Source of the DNA: Virgibacillus doumboii
GTDB lineage: Bacteria; Bacillota; Bacilli; Bacillales; Amphibacillaceae
Assembly (NCBI RefSeq): GCF_902806455.1
Contig: NZ_CADCWQ010000001.1
Span: forward strand, 2,418,001-2,482,000
DNA length: 64,000 nt
Reading direction: 5' to 3'
The position numbers and the translations under genes are program-made. This document shows positions 19,052-27,748 of the stretch, in pieces. Under the pieces are notes generated by a model. It worked only from the letters and a program-made list of their open reading frames with translations, ran no database searches and was not told where the DNA came from. Positions within the stretch are counted from its first letter, which is position 1, and the number at the start of each line of letters is the position of its first letter.

Positions 19052-19297
19052 CTTTTTTCTCTCCCTTCTTTAGAAAAACTTGACTATACGGTCAACCATA
19101 ATGGTGGAAGAGATAACTTCACCTTAACTATCTATTCATTATTTCTTTTTCCCTGATTCACACGTAATTAACCATTCACTCTTTCTTTATTATCATTGTA
19201 TGACATAGCATTCCAGTTTGAAAATTTATATGCCTATAAATCAATAATTAATTTCATATTTTAACCGATTTCGTCCAATTTGTCACTAGGTAATCAT
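19052..19297. other. Upstream region of mecA, no gene seen
   Basis: AT-rich spacer between the mecA start and the spxA terminator. No ORF, hairpin or repeat stands out; a mecA promoter is presumably here but I cannot place it confidently. Confidence 0.4.
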
Positions 19298-19336
19298 AAA
19301 AAACGCAGGACCTACATTATCAGGTTCTGCGTTTTT
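19298..19336 (-). terminator. Terminator of spxA
   Basis: AAAACGCAGGACCT pairs with AGGTTCTGCGTTTT; the minus strand ends in TTTTTT. It lies 30 bases past the spxA stop. Confidence 0.85.
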
Positions 19337-19366
19337 ACTGTAATTATTATAAACATCGCAAGATAA

Positions 19367-19762
19367 TTAGTTTACCATCCGTTGTGCTTCACGTAATTGG
19401 AAAGTTCTTACGGTTCTAGGAAGGAACCTGCGAATTTCATCTTCGTTGTACCCAACCTGTAAACGTTTCTCGTCAAGAATTATCGGCCGGCGCAACAACC
19501 CGGGATTTTTCTGGATTAAATTAAATAAATCTTTCATCGGCAGCTGATCAATATTTACATTCAGCTTTTGAAATACCTTTGAGCGTGTCGATATAATCTC
19601 ATCTGTACCATCTTCAGTCATTCGTAATATTTCCTTGATTTCATCCAGCGTTAATGGCTCAGAAAATATATTACGTTCCGCGAACGGTATTTCATGATCT
19701 TCTAACCATGCTTTCGCTTTTCTGCAAGATGTACAACTTGGTGAGGTATAAAGTGTTACCAT
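19367..19762 (-). CDS. spxA: Transcriptional regulator Spx
   Basis: A 131-residue ArsC-fold regulator that binds the RNA polymerase alpha C-terminal domain and redirects transcription in thiol stress. The redox switch CTSC is at residues 10-13. Conserved later segments are [30 protein letters not shown] and the RFLPR C-terminal region. GAGGAG precedes the ATG. Its adaptor YjbH is at 13444-14340. Gene order spxA-yjbC matches B. subtilis. Confidence 0.96.
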   Translation of the reverse strand: MVTLYTSPSCTSCRKAKAWLEDHEIPFAERNIFSEPLTLDEIKEILRMTEDGTDEIISTRSKVFQKLNVNIDQLPMKDLFNLIQKNPGLLRRPIILDEKRLQVGYNEDEIRRFLPRTVRTFQLREAQRMVN

Positions 19763-20032
19763 AAAACTTCACTCCTCAATCTAAAAGAATGTATGGTCAT
19801 TTCATAAACATTGAAAAACTTATCAGATTAAAATAAGTTTAAATAACCTATATGTATAAGTATACTACATTTGTCAACCAAAAGGTAGAGGTTAGAGCAG
19901 AAAACTTAGTAAAAAAAACAATGTTCATAAAATGTTCTCATTTATTTGTAACATACCCTAAATATAATTAATTAAACCTTATATGGAGTTATTTTTAATT
20001 TTTTTTATGAAGCCTTTAGCGTGTCTGAAATA

Positions 20033-20150
20033 CCCTGATGAAGGACATTTCACTGGCTTTCTTACTTTGATTTGTCCTTCATAGACCGAATGAAAGACAT
20101 TTCATTGAAATTTTCATATCATATTGTCCTTCAACCCCAATGACCTTCCA
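20033..20150. repeat. Degenerate units of the 52-bp repeat family
   Basis: GATGAAGGACATTTCA, GAATGAAAGACATTTCA and CCCCAATGACC recur about 51 bases apart, with TTGTCCTTCA between them. The stretch 19763-20032 upstream of it is AT-rich and must contain the spxA promoter, but I see no specific element. Confidence 0.6.
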
Positions 20151-20230
20151 CCTGTTTACTTCCCGCATTACAGCATGATTGAAAAAAATTTGATGAAATT
20201 GCAGCCTCGTTCTCCCCGCCGAAACAACAG

Positions 20231-20272
20231 TAATCCCGTACCACTTTCCAAAAATGATACGGGATTTTTTAC
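20231..20272 (+). terminator. Orphan plus-strand intrinsic terminator
   Basis: AATCCCGTACCA pairs with TGATACGGGATT, then TTTTTTAC on the plus strand. Both flanking genes run on the minus strand, so no annotated transcript uses it in its canonical direction. Confidence 0.55.
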
Positions 20273-20312
20273 ATAAATCAAGCTTGCACTTCCTTTTAGG
20301 TAAGCACCTGAT

Positions 20313-20900
20313 TTACGCTTTTTCAGTCAGTCCTTCAAATATGTTGTCAGACTCCCGGCCTTCATCATAAGTTAATACTTCATCAACCGGCTGGTATGAC
20401 TGACCATAAATTTCTTCGTCTTTATACGTATGAATATTTTCATACAACTTTTTCATCTTTTCATAAATTGCTTCTTCCGATTCATCATTTGGTGACCAAT
20501 ATAAAATTTCCATGGGATTTTCCTCATCAGTGGCCAATGAGCGGCGAGTATAGCCGATGGATTGTGCGTGGGTAAAGCCTTCCCGCTTATAAAATTGAAG
20601 TCGCTTTTCTGTATCTGAATCATCATAATCAACAGGTTCCACTTCGAGAATAATCGGTTTTTCCTGCTGCTTCAGTTTCTCAATTAATTTGTGGCCGATT
20701 CCCTGCCCTCTTGATTTTGATGAAACCCAAACATAATCAATAAAGAGGAATGTGTCAAATTCAGCATACATTAACACATGAAATGGACCTTCATCCTTGT
20801 AGTAAACATCTCCTTTTTCTTTTAAAAGGATGTCCATATGCTCCTTGGATTTCATTTCCTCTACTGGGAAATACTTATTTAACTTTTCATACCAGTTCAT
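20313..20900 (-). CDS. yjbC: GNAT-family protein YjbC
   Basis: A 195-residue protein with an N-terminal GNAT fold: the acetyl-CoA loop is SRGQGIGHKLIEKLK near residues 63-77, followed by QFYKREGFTHA. A C-terminal extension of about 65 acidic residues goes beyond the GNAT fold. It matches YjbC, which is next to spx in B. subtilis and belongs to a general-stress group there. AAGGAG precedes the ATG. The substrate is unknown. Confidence 0.87.
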   Translation of the reverse strand: MNWYEKLNKYFPVEEMKSKEHMDILLKEKGDVYYKDEGPFHVLMYAEFDTFLFIDYVWVSSKSRGQGIGHKLIEKLKQQEKPIILEVEPVDYDDSDTEKRLQFYKREGFTHAQSIGYTRRSLATDEENPMEILYWSPNDESEEAIYEKMKKLYENIHTYKDEEIYGQSYQPVDEVLTYDEGRESDNIFEGLTEKA

Positions 20901-21100
20901 AAATCTACTCCTTCATATTTCGTAGTCTTTTCGATTATAACGAAAAAGTTACCACATGTTAAATCGCTTTTGGAACAATTCCGAACTATTTAAGAGAGAA
21001 TTTGTCCAAAAATCACCAATTTGCTGATTCATGTCTTCTGATATTCCAAATTACTAAAAGAATATATCATATTACCCTGATTTTAAAATTTAGTATGAAC

Positions 21101-21133
21101 GAAAAAGCGAGCTCTATACGAAATAGAGCCCGC
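21101..21133 (-). terminator. Terminator after the DUF4015 gene
   Basis: Minus strand GCGGGCTCTAT...ATAGAGCTCGC followed by TTTTTCG. Confidence 0.85.
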
Positions 21134-21146
21134 TCCTATTTTATTC

Positions 21147-22361
21147 TTAATTCATCGGTGTATAATCAACGTTTTCGCTATAGCTGTTTCCGGCATTCCA
21201 AATCAGGAATTCGTTTATGCCGTTTTCTTTTAACGCTCTGATTTGTGCTTCCACTTCCTGTTTTCCGTATTGTTTAGCAGGTCCGCTGTAAAGCCATGGC
21301 GCTTCAAAGTCCTGAATCCACGGCCTTGAAGTTGGTGGATCCTGCAGTTTTCCGAGCACTTCATTTTCAACTTTTGCATACTCCGTTACCAGCTTATACG
21401 GTTCCTTATCAGGGAATGGAATACCGAAATATGACGTCCAGTGACTTGGATAAATCATGGATGAAATGACATCAACATTGTTGGAGATCTTGGAAAAGTT
21501 CTGTCCTATTCCAGGCGCTTCAGGAATAGTTGCTGAATAACCGAATATATCTACAGCAACATCCACATCATAATATTCAAGTTCTTTTCTTGCATACTTG
21601 ACAAAATCGGTTACGGCATTGACACGGCGTTGGACATTATTTTTCCCGTCTTTATAATCACCTTTACTGTAACTTAGCTCACTGTCGTAATGTTCAAATC
21701 CTTCCGGGAAACGAACATAATCAAATTGAATTTCCTGAAATCCGAGCTCCGCAGCCTTTTTTGCAATTTCTACATTATATTTCCAAACTTCTTTTTCGAA
21801 AGGATTTACAAATGCTTCTCCTTTTCCATTGGTCCATACTTCCCCATTTTTGGTAAAAGAAAGATCCGGACGTTTCTTCGCCAGTACAGAGTCTTTAAAA
21901 ACAACGATTCTGGCAATTGGATAAATACCTTTTTTCTCAAGTACCTTCAGCATTTTTCGTGGCTCATTTATATAATTAACGGCGATGTCTTCATATTTTG
22001 AGCCTTTTTTTGGTTTGAATGTTAAATTTCCATGGTCTTCTTTTATATCAATAACCATTGCATTCAAATCCGATGTTTCTACGAGATTGATAAGGTTATC
22101 AAACCTGCTGCCGCCAGCAGATGGTCCCGTAACATAGATTCCACGGACAGCATTCGGGTATTCAAAATGTAATCCTGAATCATAAGTAAACCGCTGCAGT
22201 TTTTTCTGTGTATTAATTGGAGCTACACTAGTCTTGCTGTGAACATGAGGTTTTGCTGTATGTATCTCTTCGCCACTGCTTCTGTTAAAAGTCATTGGAA
22301 TTATAACGCTCAGCAGGAGAATACTTACGAGTGTTAATATCATGAGGTGTTTTTTCTCCAT
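21147..22361 (-). CDS. Secreted putative glycoside hydrolase (DUF4015)
   Basis: A 404-residue protein with an N-terminal membrane anchor or signal (residues 5-25, LMILTLVSILLLSVIIPMTF) and a large TIM-barrel-like domain of the DUF4015 putative glycosidase family. Recognisable parts are GIYVTGPSAGG near residue 70, VIDIKEDHGNLTF near 98, QFDYVRFPEG near 217 and the MIYPSHW segment near 310. It probably acts outside the membrane on a polysaccharide, substrate unknown. GGGAGA precedes the ATG. Monocistronic with its own terminator. The C-terminus ends in an Asn/Tyr-rich stretch. Confidence 0.85.
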   Translation of the reverse strand: MEKKHLMILTLVSILLLSVIIPMTFNRSSGEEIHTAKPHVHSKTSVAPINTQKKLQRFTYDSGLHFEYPNAVRGIYVTGPSAGGSRFDNLINLVETSDLNAMVIDIKEDHGNLTFKPKKGSKYEDIAVNYINEPRKMLKVLEKKGIYPIARIVVFKDSVLAKKRPDLSFTKNGEVWTNGKGEAFVNPFEKEVWKYNVEIAKKAAELGFQEIQFDYVRFPEGFEHYDSELSYSKGDYKDGKNNVQRRVNAVTDFVKYARKELEYYDVDVAVDIFGYSATIPEAPGIGQNFSKISNNVDVISSMIYPSHWTSYFGIPFPDKEPYKLVTEYAKVENEVLGKLQDPPTSRPWIQDFEAPWLYSGPAKQYGKQEVEAQIRALKENGINEFLIWNAGNSYSENVDYTPMN

Positions 22362-22644
22362 TATCTATCAATCTCCCATTCCCATTTTAAATCTATTATA
22401 AAGGATATCGACAAATTTTAGAACATTATTCTACAAAATTAGCTGAAGAAATCTTTGGGAATTTACTTGAAGTTTTTTTCGCATAACAAGTGTTGGATTA
22501 ATAAAGATTCACTGAGTAAGGAAATAACGCAGAAAATTTTATTACGGGAAAAAATTGAGGTAGTTAATATAAGTTACGAGAAGCAGTGGAAAAATAGAAC
22601 CTGCATTTTGTTATCTTAATGAACCGACATCCTTCTAGTTATGA
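22362..22644. other. Intergenic spacer, nothing recognised
   Basis: AT-rich gap upstream of the DUF4015 gene; must hold its promoter but no clear ORF, repeat or operator was seen. Confidence 0.4.
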
Positions 22645-22677
22645 CAAAAAAACGGGTGTTCATCCCGCTTTTTTATA
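22645..22677 (-). terminator. Terminator of the Uma2 gene
   Basis: Minus strand AAAAAAGCGGG...CCCGTTTTTTT; ends seven bases past the stop. Confidence 0.8.
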
Positions 22678-22683
22678 TTTGCA

Positions 22684-23253
22684 TTATGTGAAATACAAAA
22701 TATCATCTAATTCAACAGAGAAACCATCCAGCTTCTTAGAAGATATTTTTCCTGTGTCTGTTTTTGCGTCATGTTGTTCGTACATTTTTTCCTCATTAAG
22801 GGAGTATACAGTAATCATATTCAGCATCGGATTAACAATCCAATACTCCTTGGTGCCATAGTTCATATAAAGATTCAACTTTGTAATCAGATCATGTGAC
22901 TGGTTGGAGGGGCTTAAAATTTCAACAATCAGCTCGGGAACTCCAATATATCTGGCATCTGTAAAACCACTTTTATCACAAATAATGCTGATGTCAGGAA
23001 TAACAATTTTTGTGCCCTCTACGGAATCGTCTTTAAATTCGATGTCATATGGAGCGGGAAATACCTCACAGGGCTTTCCGTCAAGAAAATTCCAAAGTTT
23101 ATTCTGCAAATTACTGGCTATTCGCTGATGCTTTGTCGTTGGTGAGGGAGACATATAAACATATCCGTCAATATACTCAAGTAAATCTTCCGAGCTTTCC
23201 CGAATTTGAAAGTACTCATCCACTGAAACAGGATCTTTGCGGTACAGAATCAA
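22684..23253 (-). CDS. Uma2-family (DUF820) endonuclease-like protein
   Basis: A 189-residue Uma2 protein with a PD-(D/E)xK nuclease fold. The catalytic pattern is visible as VIPDISIIC near residue 88, PELIVEILSPSNQ near 105 and KEYWIVNP near 135. The YVYMSPSPTTKHQRI start segment is typical. TTG start with AGAGGT seven bases upstream. Families of this type are abundant in cyanobacteria and spread in Bacilli; their biological role is unknown and may relate to mobile DNA. No transposase is adjacent here. Confidence 0.87.
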   Translation of the reverse strand: MILYRKDPVSVDEYFQIRESSEDLLEYIDGYVYMSPSPTTKHQRIASNLQNKLWNFLDGKPCEVFPAPYDIEFKDDSVEGTKIVIPDISIICDKSGFTDARYIGVPELIVEILSPSNQSHDLITKLNLYMNYGTKEYWIVNPMLNMITVYSLNEEKMYEQHDAKTDTGKISSKKLDGFSVELDDILYFT

Positions 23254-23367
23254 TTTATAAACCTCTTTTCTAAAATCGTCTTTAGGATTATTTTAGCATG
23301 TTTTTTGAATAGTAATGATTAATTATTGAATTCAAAGTGATTGGATGTAAATTAATTTTGTGAAGAA

Positions 23368-24108
23368 TTACTCAGAAGGTATATGCTCCTGGTTTTCAGT
23401 GAGGATGATATGCTCGATTTGCAGTGCAGCGGAAAGTACGTGGATAAACGCCTCAAGCAATGTACATTCTGAATGTTTTTCATAATAGTAGTTTATGTGT
23501 CTTATCAAATCTCCACTAACCTCTACATCAAAATGGTAAAAGTCGATAATCGGGAAATATAGTGCGTCACCAATCGGGATTAGCGTTCCCATAACAATTT
23601 CACCTTTTTCAGGCGGGAAAGCTGTCGGGTCATATACAATGACATCAAGTGTTTCCTGCGTAAGAATATCAACAAGAACTAAAACATTATCACTATGTTT
23701 ATGTCCTACAAAATAAAATTTCGGTATTGCTCTATCCCATTCCCTGAGCCAGGAGGTCATTAGAGGTTTATTCCTGAATTCATCATAATGCTCGTCAATA
23801 AAGATTTCCACATAACTCGTTTCTTTATCGGCATCCGACTCATATATCACTTTCCACCAAAACAAGTTATGCACCAATGCTTCCCATTTGTCTTCCGGCA
23901 GATTGTGGTCATCAATAAATTCTTTCAGTATTGGATAGTATTCTTCGGATGCGAGATCCACCATGTATTTAGTGAATTTATTGTAGACGTTAAGCAGCAT
24001 TTCTTCTTTCGTTTCATCCGAAATGGGATAATCATGCCGAAACTGTTTCGAAGTTGATTCGGACTGTGCAAATTCGACCACCTTTTCAATATTAACATTT
24101 CTTTTCAA
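23368..24108 (-). CDS. Hypothetical protein, unknown function
   Basis: A 246-residue acidic, soluble protein with no motif I recognise. It is rich in aromatic residues and helices (KFTKYMVDLASEEYYPILKEF shortened: TKYMVDLASEEYYP), with a beta-rich middle part (FYFVGHKHSDNVLVLVDI) followed by GEIVMGTLIPIGDALYFP, which looks like a small barrel or SH3-like domain. TTG start, AAAGGG about eleven bases upstream. It is divergent from the NERD gene, with a 125-base shared promoter region. Function not inferred. Confidence 0.7.
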   Translation of the reverse strand: MKRNVNIEKVVEFAQSESTSKQFRHDYPISDETKEEMLLNVYNKFTKYMVDLASEEYYPILKEFIDDHNLPEDKWEALVHNLFWWKVIYESDADKETSYVEIFIDEHYDEFRNKPLMTSWLREWDRAIPKFYFVGHKHSDNVLVLVDILTQETLDVIVYDPTAFPPEKGEIVMGTLIPIGDALYFPIIDFYHFDVEVSGDLIRHINYYYEKHSECTLLEAFIHVLSAALQIEHIILTENQEHIPSE

Positions 24109-24233
24109 TATAAAATCAACCCTTTCTTATTTGGTATGCTTTATGTAATTCGACATTAATTTATATTTTCCTCTTTTTTCTCCAATTTTGGCAAATTTAA
24201 TATATAATAGTAATAAAAATATGTGAAAAGGAT

Positions 24234-25151
24234 GTGGACGATGTTGTGCCTTATAAACCACGTACCAAGTCAACCGAATTAATAATCCTGGAAATATTAA
24301 ACTACCGAATGAATTTAGCAAGTAAGGATAGGCGTCATTATATGAGTCTGAAAAAGGGCTTTGAAGGAGAAGTACAGTTTGACAGTCTGACAGAAAAACT
24401 GCAGTGTGAATGCCTGATATTAAATGATCTGCTTCTGGAAGTAAACAACACTACTTTCCAAATTGATTCCCTGATTATTTTACAAAGTTTAATCAGCCTT
24501 TACGAAGTGAAAAATTTGGAGGGTGATTATTACTACGAATCGGATAAAATGTATAAGAAACCCCGAAAGGAAATTATTAATCCGCTTCTTCAATTAAGCA
24601 GAAGTGAATCATTATTACGTCAGCTCATTCTCAGACTCGGATTCAACCCTGCAATTGATGCTTCTCTTGTATTTATCAATCCTAATTTCACCTTATACCA
24701 GGCACCCCTCGACAAACCAATTATTTACCCGACTCAGATTAAACGTCATTTGAATCAACTGAATTCCCGACCCTCAAAACTAACCAACAAACACAAAATA
24801 CTCGCTGATCAATTGTTGTCGCTGCATATTACGGATTCCCCTTTTGATCAACTGCCGGTCTATTCTTATGACCAGCTACGGAAAGGAATTGTCTGCCCGA
24901 TGTGCCATTCATTTTCCGTAACTGTTGATAAAAGAAAATGCATCTGTAAGCATTGCGAACACACTGAACTGGTGGGAGATGCTGTTATGAGAAGTATTGA
25001 GGAATTTAAAATTCTTTTTCCAGATGAAAGGATTACTACTAATGTTATTTATGATTGGTGTCGGGTGGTGACATCGAAAAAGACAATCCGGAGAGTTTTG
25101 GCAGACAATTTTAATATTATTGGAACGAATCAATGGACTTACTATATATAA
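24234..25151 (+). CDS. NERD-domain protein (nuclease-related)
   Basis: A 305-residue NERD protein. The domain starts near residue 40 (KGFEGEVQFDSL), with the conserved LEVNNTTFQIDSLII and YEVKNLEGDYYYE strands carrying the nuclease-like D and ExK residues. A C-terminal four-cysteine zinc ribbon (CPMC...CICKHC) lies near 223-240, then a helix-turn-helix-like end. NERD domains are predicted DNA-processing nucleases. Start uncertain: GTG 24234 or GTG 24246; AAAAGGAT is upstream and TATAATA at about 24204 could be the -10. It is followed by the 52-bp repeat array. Confidence 0.82.
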   Translation: MDDVVPYKPRTKSTELIILEILNYRMNLASKDRRHYMSLKKGFEGEVQFDSLTEKLQCECLILNDLLLEVNNTTFQIDSLIILQSLISLYEVKNLEGDYYYESDKMYKKPRKEIINPLLQLSRSESLLRQLILRLGFNPAIDASLVFINPNFTLYQAPLDKPIIYPTQIKRHLNQLNSRPSKLTNKHKILADQLLSLHITDSPFDQLPVYSYDQLRKGIVCPMCHSFSVTVDKRKCICKHCEHTELVGDAVMRSIEEFKILFPDERITTNVIYDWCRVVTSKKTIRRVLADNFNIIGTNQWTYYI

Positions 25152-25164
25152 CAGTGGATGGGAT

Positions 25165-25690
25165 TGCTTACCTTGATGAGTGATCTTTCTGCGGATTTCC
25201 AGATTCATTTGGGTACTTACAACACCGATGAGTTACCCTTCTATGGATTCCCAGCTTCGTTCGGGCACTTATAGTACCGATGAACGACCTTTCTATGGAT
25301 TCCCAGCTTCATTCGGGCACTCATAACACCGATGAGTTACCCTTCTATGGATTCCCAGCTTCGTTCGGGCACTCATAGTACCGATGAACGACCTTTCTAT
25401 GGATTCTCAGCTTCATTCGGGCACTCATAACACCGATGAGTTACCCTTCTATGGATTCCCAGCTTCGTTCGGGCACTCATAACACCGATGAGCGACCTTT
25501 CTATGGATTCCCAGCTTCGTTCGGGCACTCATAGTACCGATGAGTTACCCTTCTATGGATTCCCAGCTTCGTTCGGGCACTCATAACACCGATGAGCGAC
25601 CTTTCTATGGATTCCCAGCTTCGTTCGGGCACTCATAACACCGATGAGTTACCCTTCTATGGATTCCCAGCTTCGTTCGAGCACTCAAAA
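25165..25690. repeat. Large 52-bp tandem repeat array
   Basis: CTATGGATTC recurs at 25241, 25293, 25345, 25397, 25449, 25501, 25553, 25605 and 25657, exactly 52 bp each, after one 51-bp unit starting at 25190. Units read ATTCCCAGCTTCGTTCGGGC, ACTCATAACACCGATGAGTT. Two unit types partly alternate (ATAACACC/ATAGTACC; GAGTTACC/GAACGACC/GAGCGACC). ACTCAT and ATGAGT flank a 6-base loop in many units. It fills the gap between the convergent NERD and yugN genes. Confidence 0.95.
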
Positions 25691-25702
25691 CCTCTACACA
25701 CA

Positions 25703-25735
25703 TAAAAAGCAGGTTAACAGCGAACCCGCTTTTTA
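25703..25735 (-). terminator. Terminator of the YugN-like gene
   Basis: Minus strand AAAAAGCGGG...CCTGCTTTTTATG; overlaps the gene end. Confidence 0.7.
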
Positions 25736-26149
25736 AATAAAGCTGACTTGATTTAATATACGATCAACAGCTTGTTCCCCATTTTCCTGCCACTCTTTTT
25801 TATCTCTAATAAGTCCGTCTTGATCAAGTGGATCCTGAAATTGACTGAATCCGGAAACAGTGGCTAGCGAATTAACATCTCTGTCTAACCCTGTATTCAC
25901 CACGTGTTTTATCACATATGGTTTTTCGAATTCTATTAGTGCGTTTGGGCGATCGAGTTCACCTTTTATCACTTTAACTGAAAGTCTCAGATAGATTGTT
26001 TCTCCTCCATCACGCCACAGAATAGAATCGATACACCCTTTATGATAATCCCAGCATCCTCCTAAAGTATAATTTAGTTGTTTCGAATAATCCTGTACTG
26101 TTCCAAAATGCGTTCTTTTTCCTTCTAGTTCCGTTTCCAATTCAATCAT
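25733..26149 (-). CDS. yugN: YugN-like family protein
   Basis: A 138-residue cytosolic protein similar to the YugN-like family, about the size of B. subtilis YugN. Segments that suggest this are GGCWDYHKGCIDSILWR near residue 30 and YLRLSVKVIKGELD near 53, then KPYVIKHVVNTGLD. The family has a known fold but no known function. AAAGGATG precedes the ATG. Convergent with the NERD gene across the repeat array. Confidence 0.7.
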   Translation of the reverse strand: MIELETELEGKRTHFGTVQDYSKQLNYTLGGCWDYHKGCIDSILWRDGGETIYLRLSVKVIKGELDRPNALIEFEKPYVIKHVVNTGLDRDVNSLATVSGFSQFQDPLDQDGLIRDKKEWQENGEQAVDRILNQVSFI

Positions 26150-26296
26150 TCACATTCATCCTTTGTAAATTTTTCCTACCTTATTATTCTACTACTTCAA
26201 TAATTTATATTCGCATTTTTAATTAAATTATTCGGTATTTATTTTCAATTAACCTTCTGCTTACTTTTTTAATACAGTAGACCAGGAGGTGTATTT

Positions 26297-27235
26297 ATGG
26301 AATCCGCTGGAACTTTTTTGCAGGAAATGCTGGTTCTTTATGGAATTGCATTGTTGGGGTTTGTGGTTAGAAAAAAAGGAATTTTAAATGAAAATACGAA
26401 TGATGTTTTAACTCAGCTGATTCTATACATTACGTTGCCGGCCCTCATACTATATTCACTTGATATTTCGTTTTCTATTGACTTGTTGAAAGAATTTATG
26501 TGGCTTGTCTCCATGTCGCTATATATACTTTTAATATCATGTTTTCTAGCTTATTGGATGAAACAGCGATCCCAACTGCCGGAAAAGCAAAAGAGCGTGT
26601 ATGAAGGTCTAATTATTTTCGGTAATCAGGGATTTATTGGTTATGCAATAAGTTTTATTCTGCTGGATGAACAGGGAATTGTTTATTTAACCATGTTTAA
26701 CTTATATTATTTAATTCTCATATGGACTTACGGAATATACCTGTTCAGTAAAAACAAGAATGCAATTGACTGGAGGACTATTGTTCTAAATCCGGGAATT
26801 CTTTCTACATTGACCGGATTAAGCATTTTTTTACTGCCAATAAGCTGGCCGGATATGCTGGCAAAAGGGCTGGATAGTGTTGGTAAAATGACAATTCCTC
26901 TATCCATGATGTTAATAGGAAGTTTAGTTGCAAATGTAAACTATAAAGATTTTATTTTATTAATAAAAAATACCTATTTATGGAAGTCAGCGGTTACCAG
27001 GCTTATTCTAATACCAGTACTCTTGCTTCCTTTTGCAGCCTTATCCATTCCATTTTCTGTATTACTAATTGCTGTTATCGTTTCCGGAATGCCCTCCGCC
27101 CCAACCATTTCACTTTACTCGCAAAAATTTGGCGGCGACACCGTATTTGCATCTTTTGGAACCCTGCTTACAACACTGTTATGTATCTTTACCATTCCAT
27201 TTCTTTATCTGGTTGTAAGCATGCTGGGAAAATAA
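26297..27235 (+). CDS. AEC-family (auxin efflux carrier-like) permease
   Basis: A 312-residue membrane protein with about ten hydrophobic segments, of the AEC/malonate transporter family of the BART superfamily. Family features are the N-terminal GIALLGFVVRKKGIL, the TLPALILYSLD segment near residue 50, the NQGFIGYAI break near 112, and the second-repeat PLSMMLIGSL and SGMPSAPTISLY near 268. It would move an organic acid or auxin-like compound; the substrate is unknown. CAGGAGG precedes the ATG. Confidence 0.85.
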   Translation: MESAGTFLQEMLVLYGIALLGFVVRKKGILNENTNDVLTQLILYITLPALILYSLDISFSIDLLKEFMWLVSMSLYILLISCFLAYWMKQRSQLPEKQKSVYEGLIIFGNQGFIGYAISFILLDEQGIVYLTMFNLYYLILIWTYGIYLFSKNKNAIDWRTIVLNPGILSTLTGLSIFLLPISWPDMLAKGLDSVGKMTIPLSMMLIGSLVANVNYKDFILLIKNTYLWKSAVTRLILIPVLLLPFAALSIPFSVLLIAVIVSGMPSAPTISLYSQKFGGDTVFASFGTLLTTLLCIFTIPFLYLVVSMLGK

Positions 27236-27240
27236 TAATT

Positions 27241-27277
27241 AAAAAGAACAACATAACCAATGCCATGTTGTCCTTCT
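27241..27277. terminator. Bidirectional terminator, AEC gene and usp
   Basis: AGAACAACATAAC and ATGTTGTCCTTCTT pair; T-rich on both strands. Confidence 0.7.
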
Positions 27278-27286
27278 TACTTTATA

Positions 27287-27703
27287 TTATTTTACAATCA
27301 GTACCGGACAGTCTACCCGTTTAGCAACTTTGTGACTGACACTTCCTAAGATCATTGTTTGCAGATTGTTTAACCCTCGGCTTCCAATAACAATAGAGTC
27401 AAAATCATTCGCATTCGCAAACTCCACGATTGTCGGTCCCGGTTCACCGTGGAGTATTTGCACCTTATAGTCGATATTGGTTTCCCCGAGCTGATCCAGC
27501 ACGGGCTGAATCTTCTCTTTTCGTTTTTGTTCAATTTCATACTTACTGTCGTTGTGCAGAACATCCGATTTCGAAGTTTGACCGTCAACCACATAAACAA
27601 CATCAATTGTTCCTTTAAACTGTTCAGCCAGTTGAACCGCATGATCGGCTGAGCGAACGGAATGCTTCGAACCATCCGTAGCCAAAAGTATTCGTTTAAA
27701 CAA
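27287..27703 (-). CDS. UspA-family universal stress protein
   Basis: A 138-residue single-domain universal stress protein. FKRILLATDGSKHS opens the nucleotide-binding fold, and the ATP-binding motif GSRGLNNLQTMILGSVSHKV is near residues 108-127. TTG at 27703 is preferred (AAAGGAG eight bases upstream) over GTG 27712, which overlaps that site. It follows the SulP gene by 45 bases on the same strand and is likely co-transcribed; Usp and SulP genes are often paired, perhaps in anion or bicarbonate homeostasis. Confidence 0.88.
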   Translation of the reverse strand: MFKRILLATDGSKHSVRSADHAVQLAEQFKGTIDVVYVVDGQTSKSDVLHNDSKYEIEQKRKEKIQPVLDQLGETNIDYKVQILHGEPGPTIVEFANANDFDSIVIGSRGLNNLQTMILGSVSHKVAKRVDCPVLIVK

Positions 27704-27748
27704 AGTTTTCACTCCTTTGCATATACATATCTGTTGACCAACTCATAA

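Noticed and set aside
25165..25690. Possible CRISPR array
   Set aside because: Whole 52-bp units are conserved, there are no unique spacers between constant repeats, and no cas genes are nearby.
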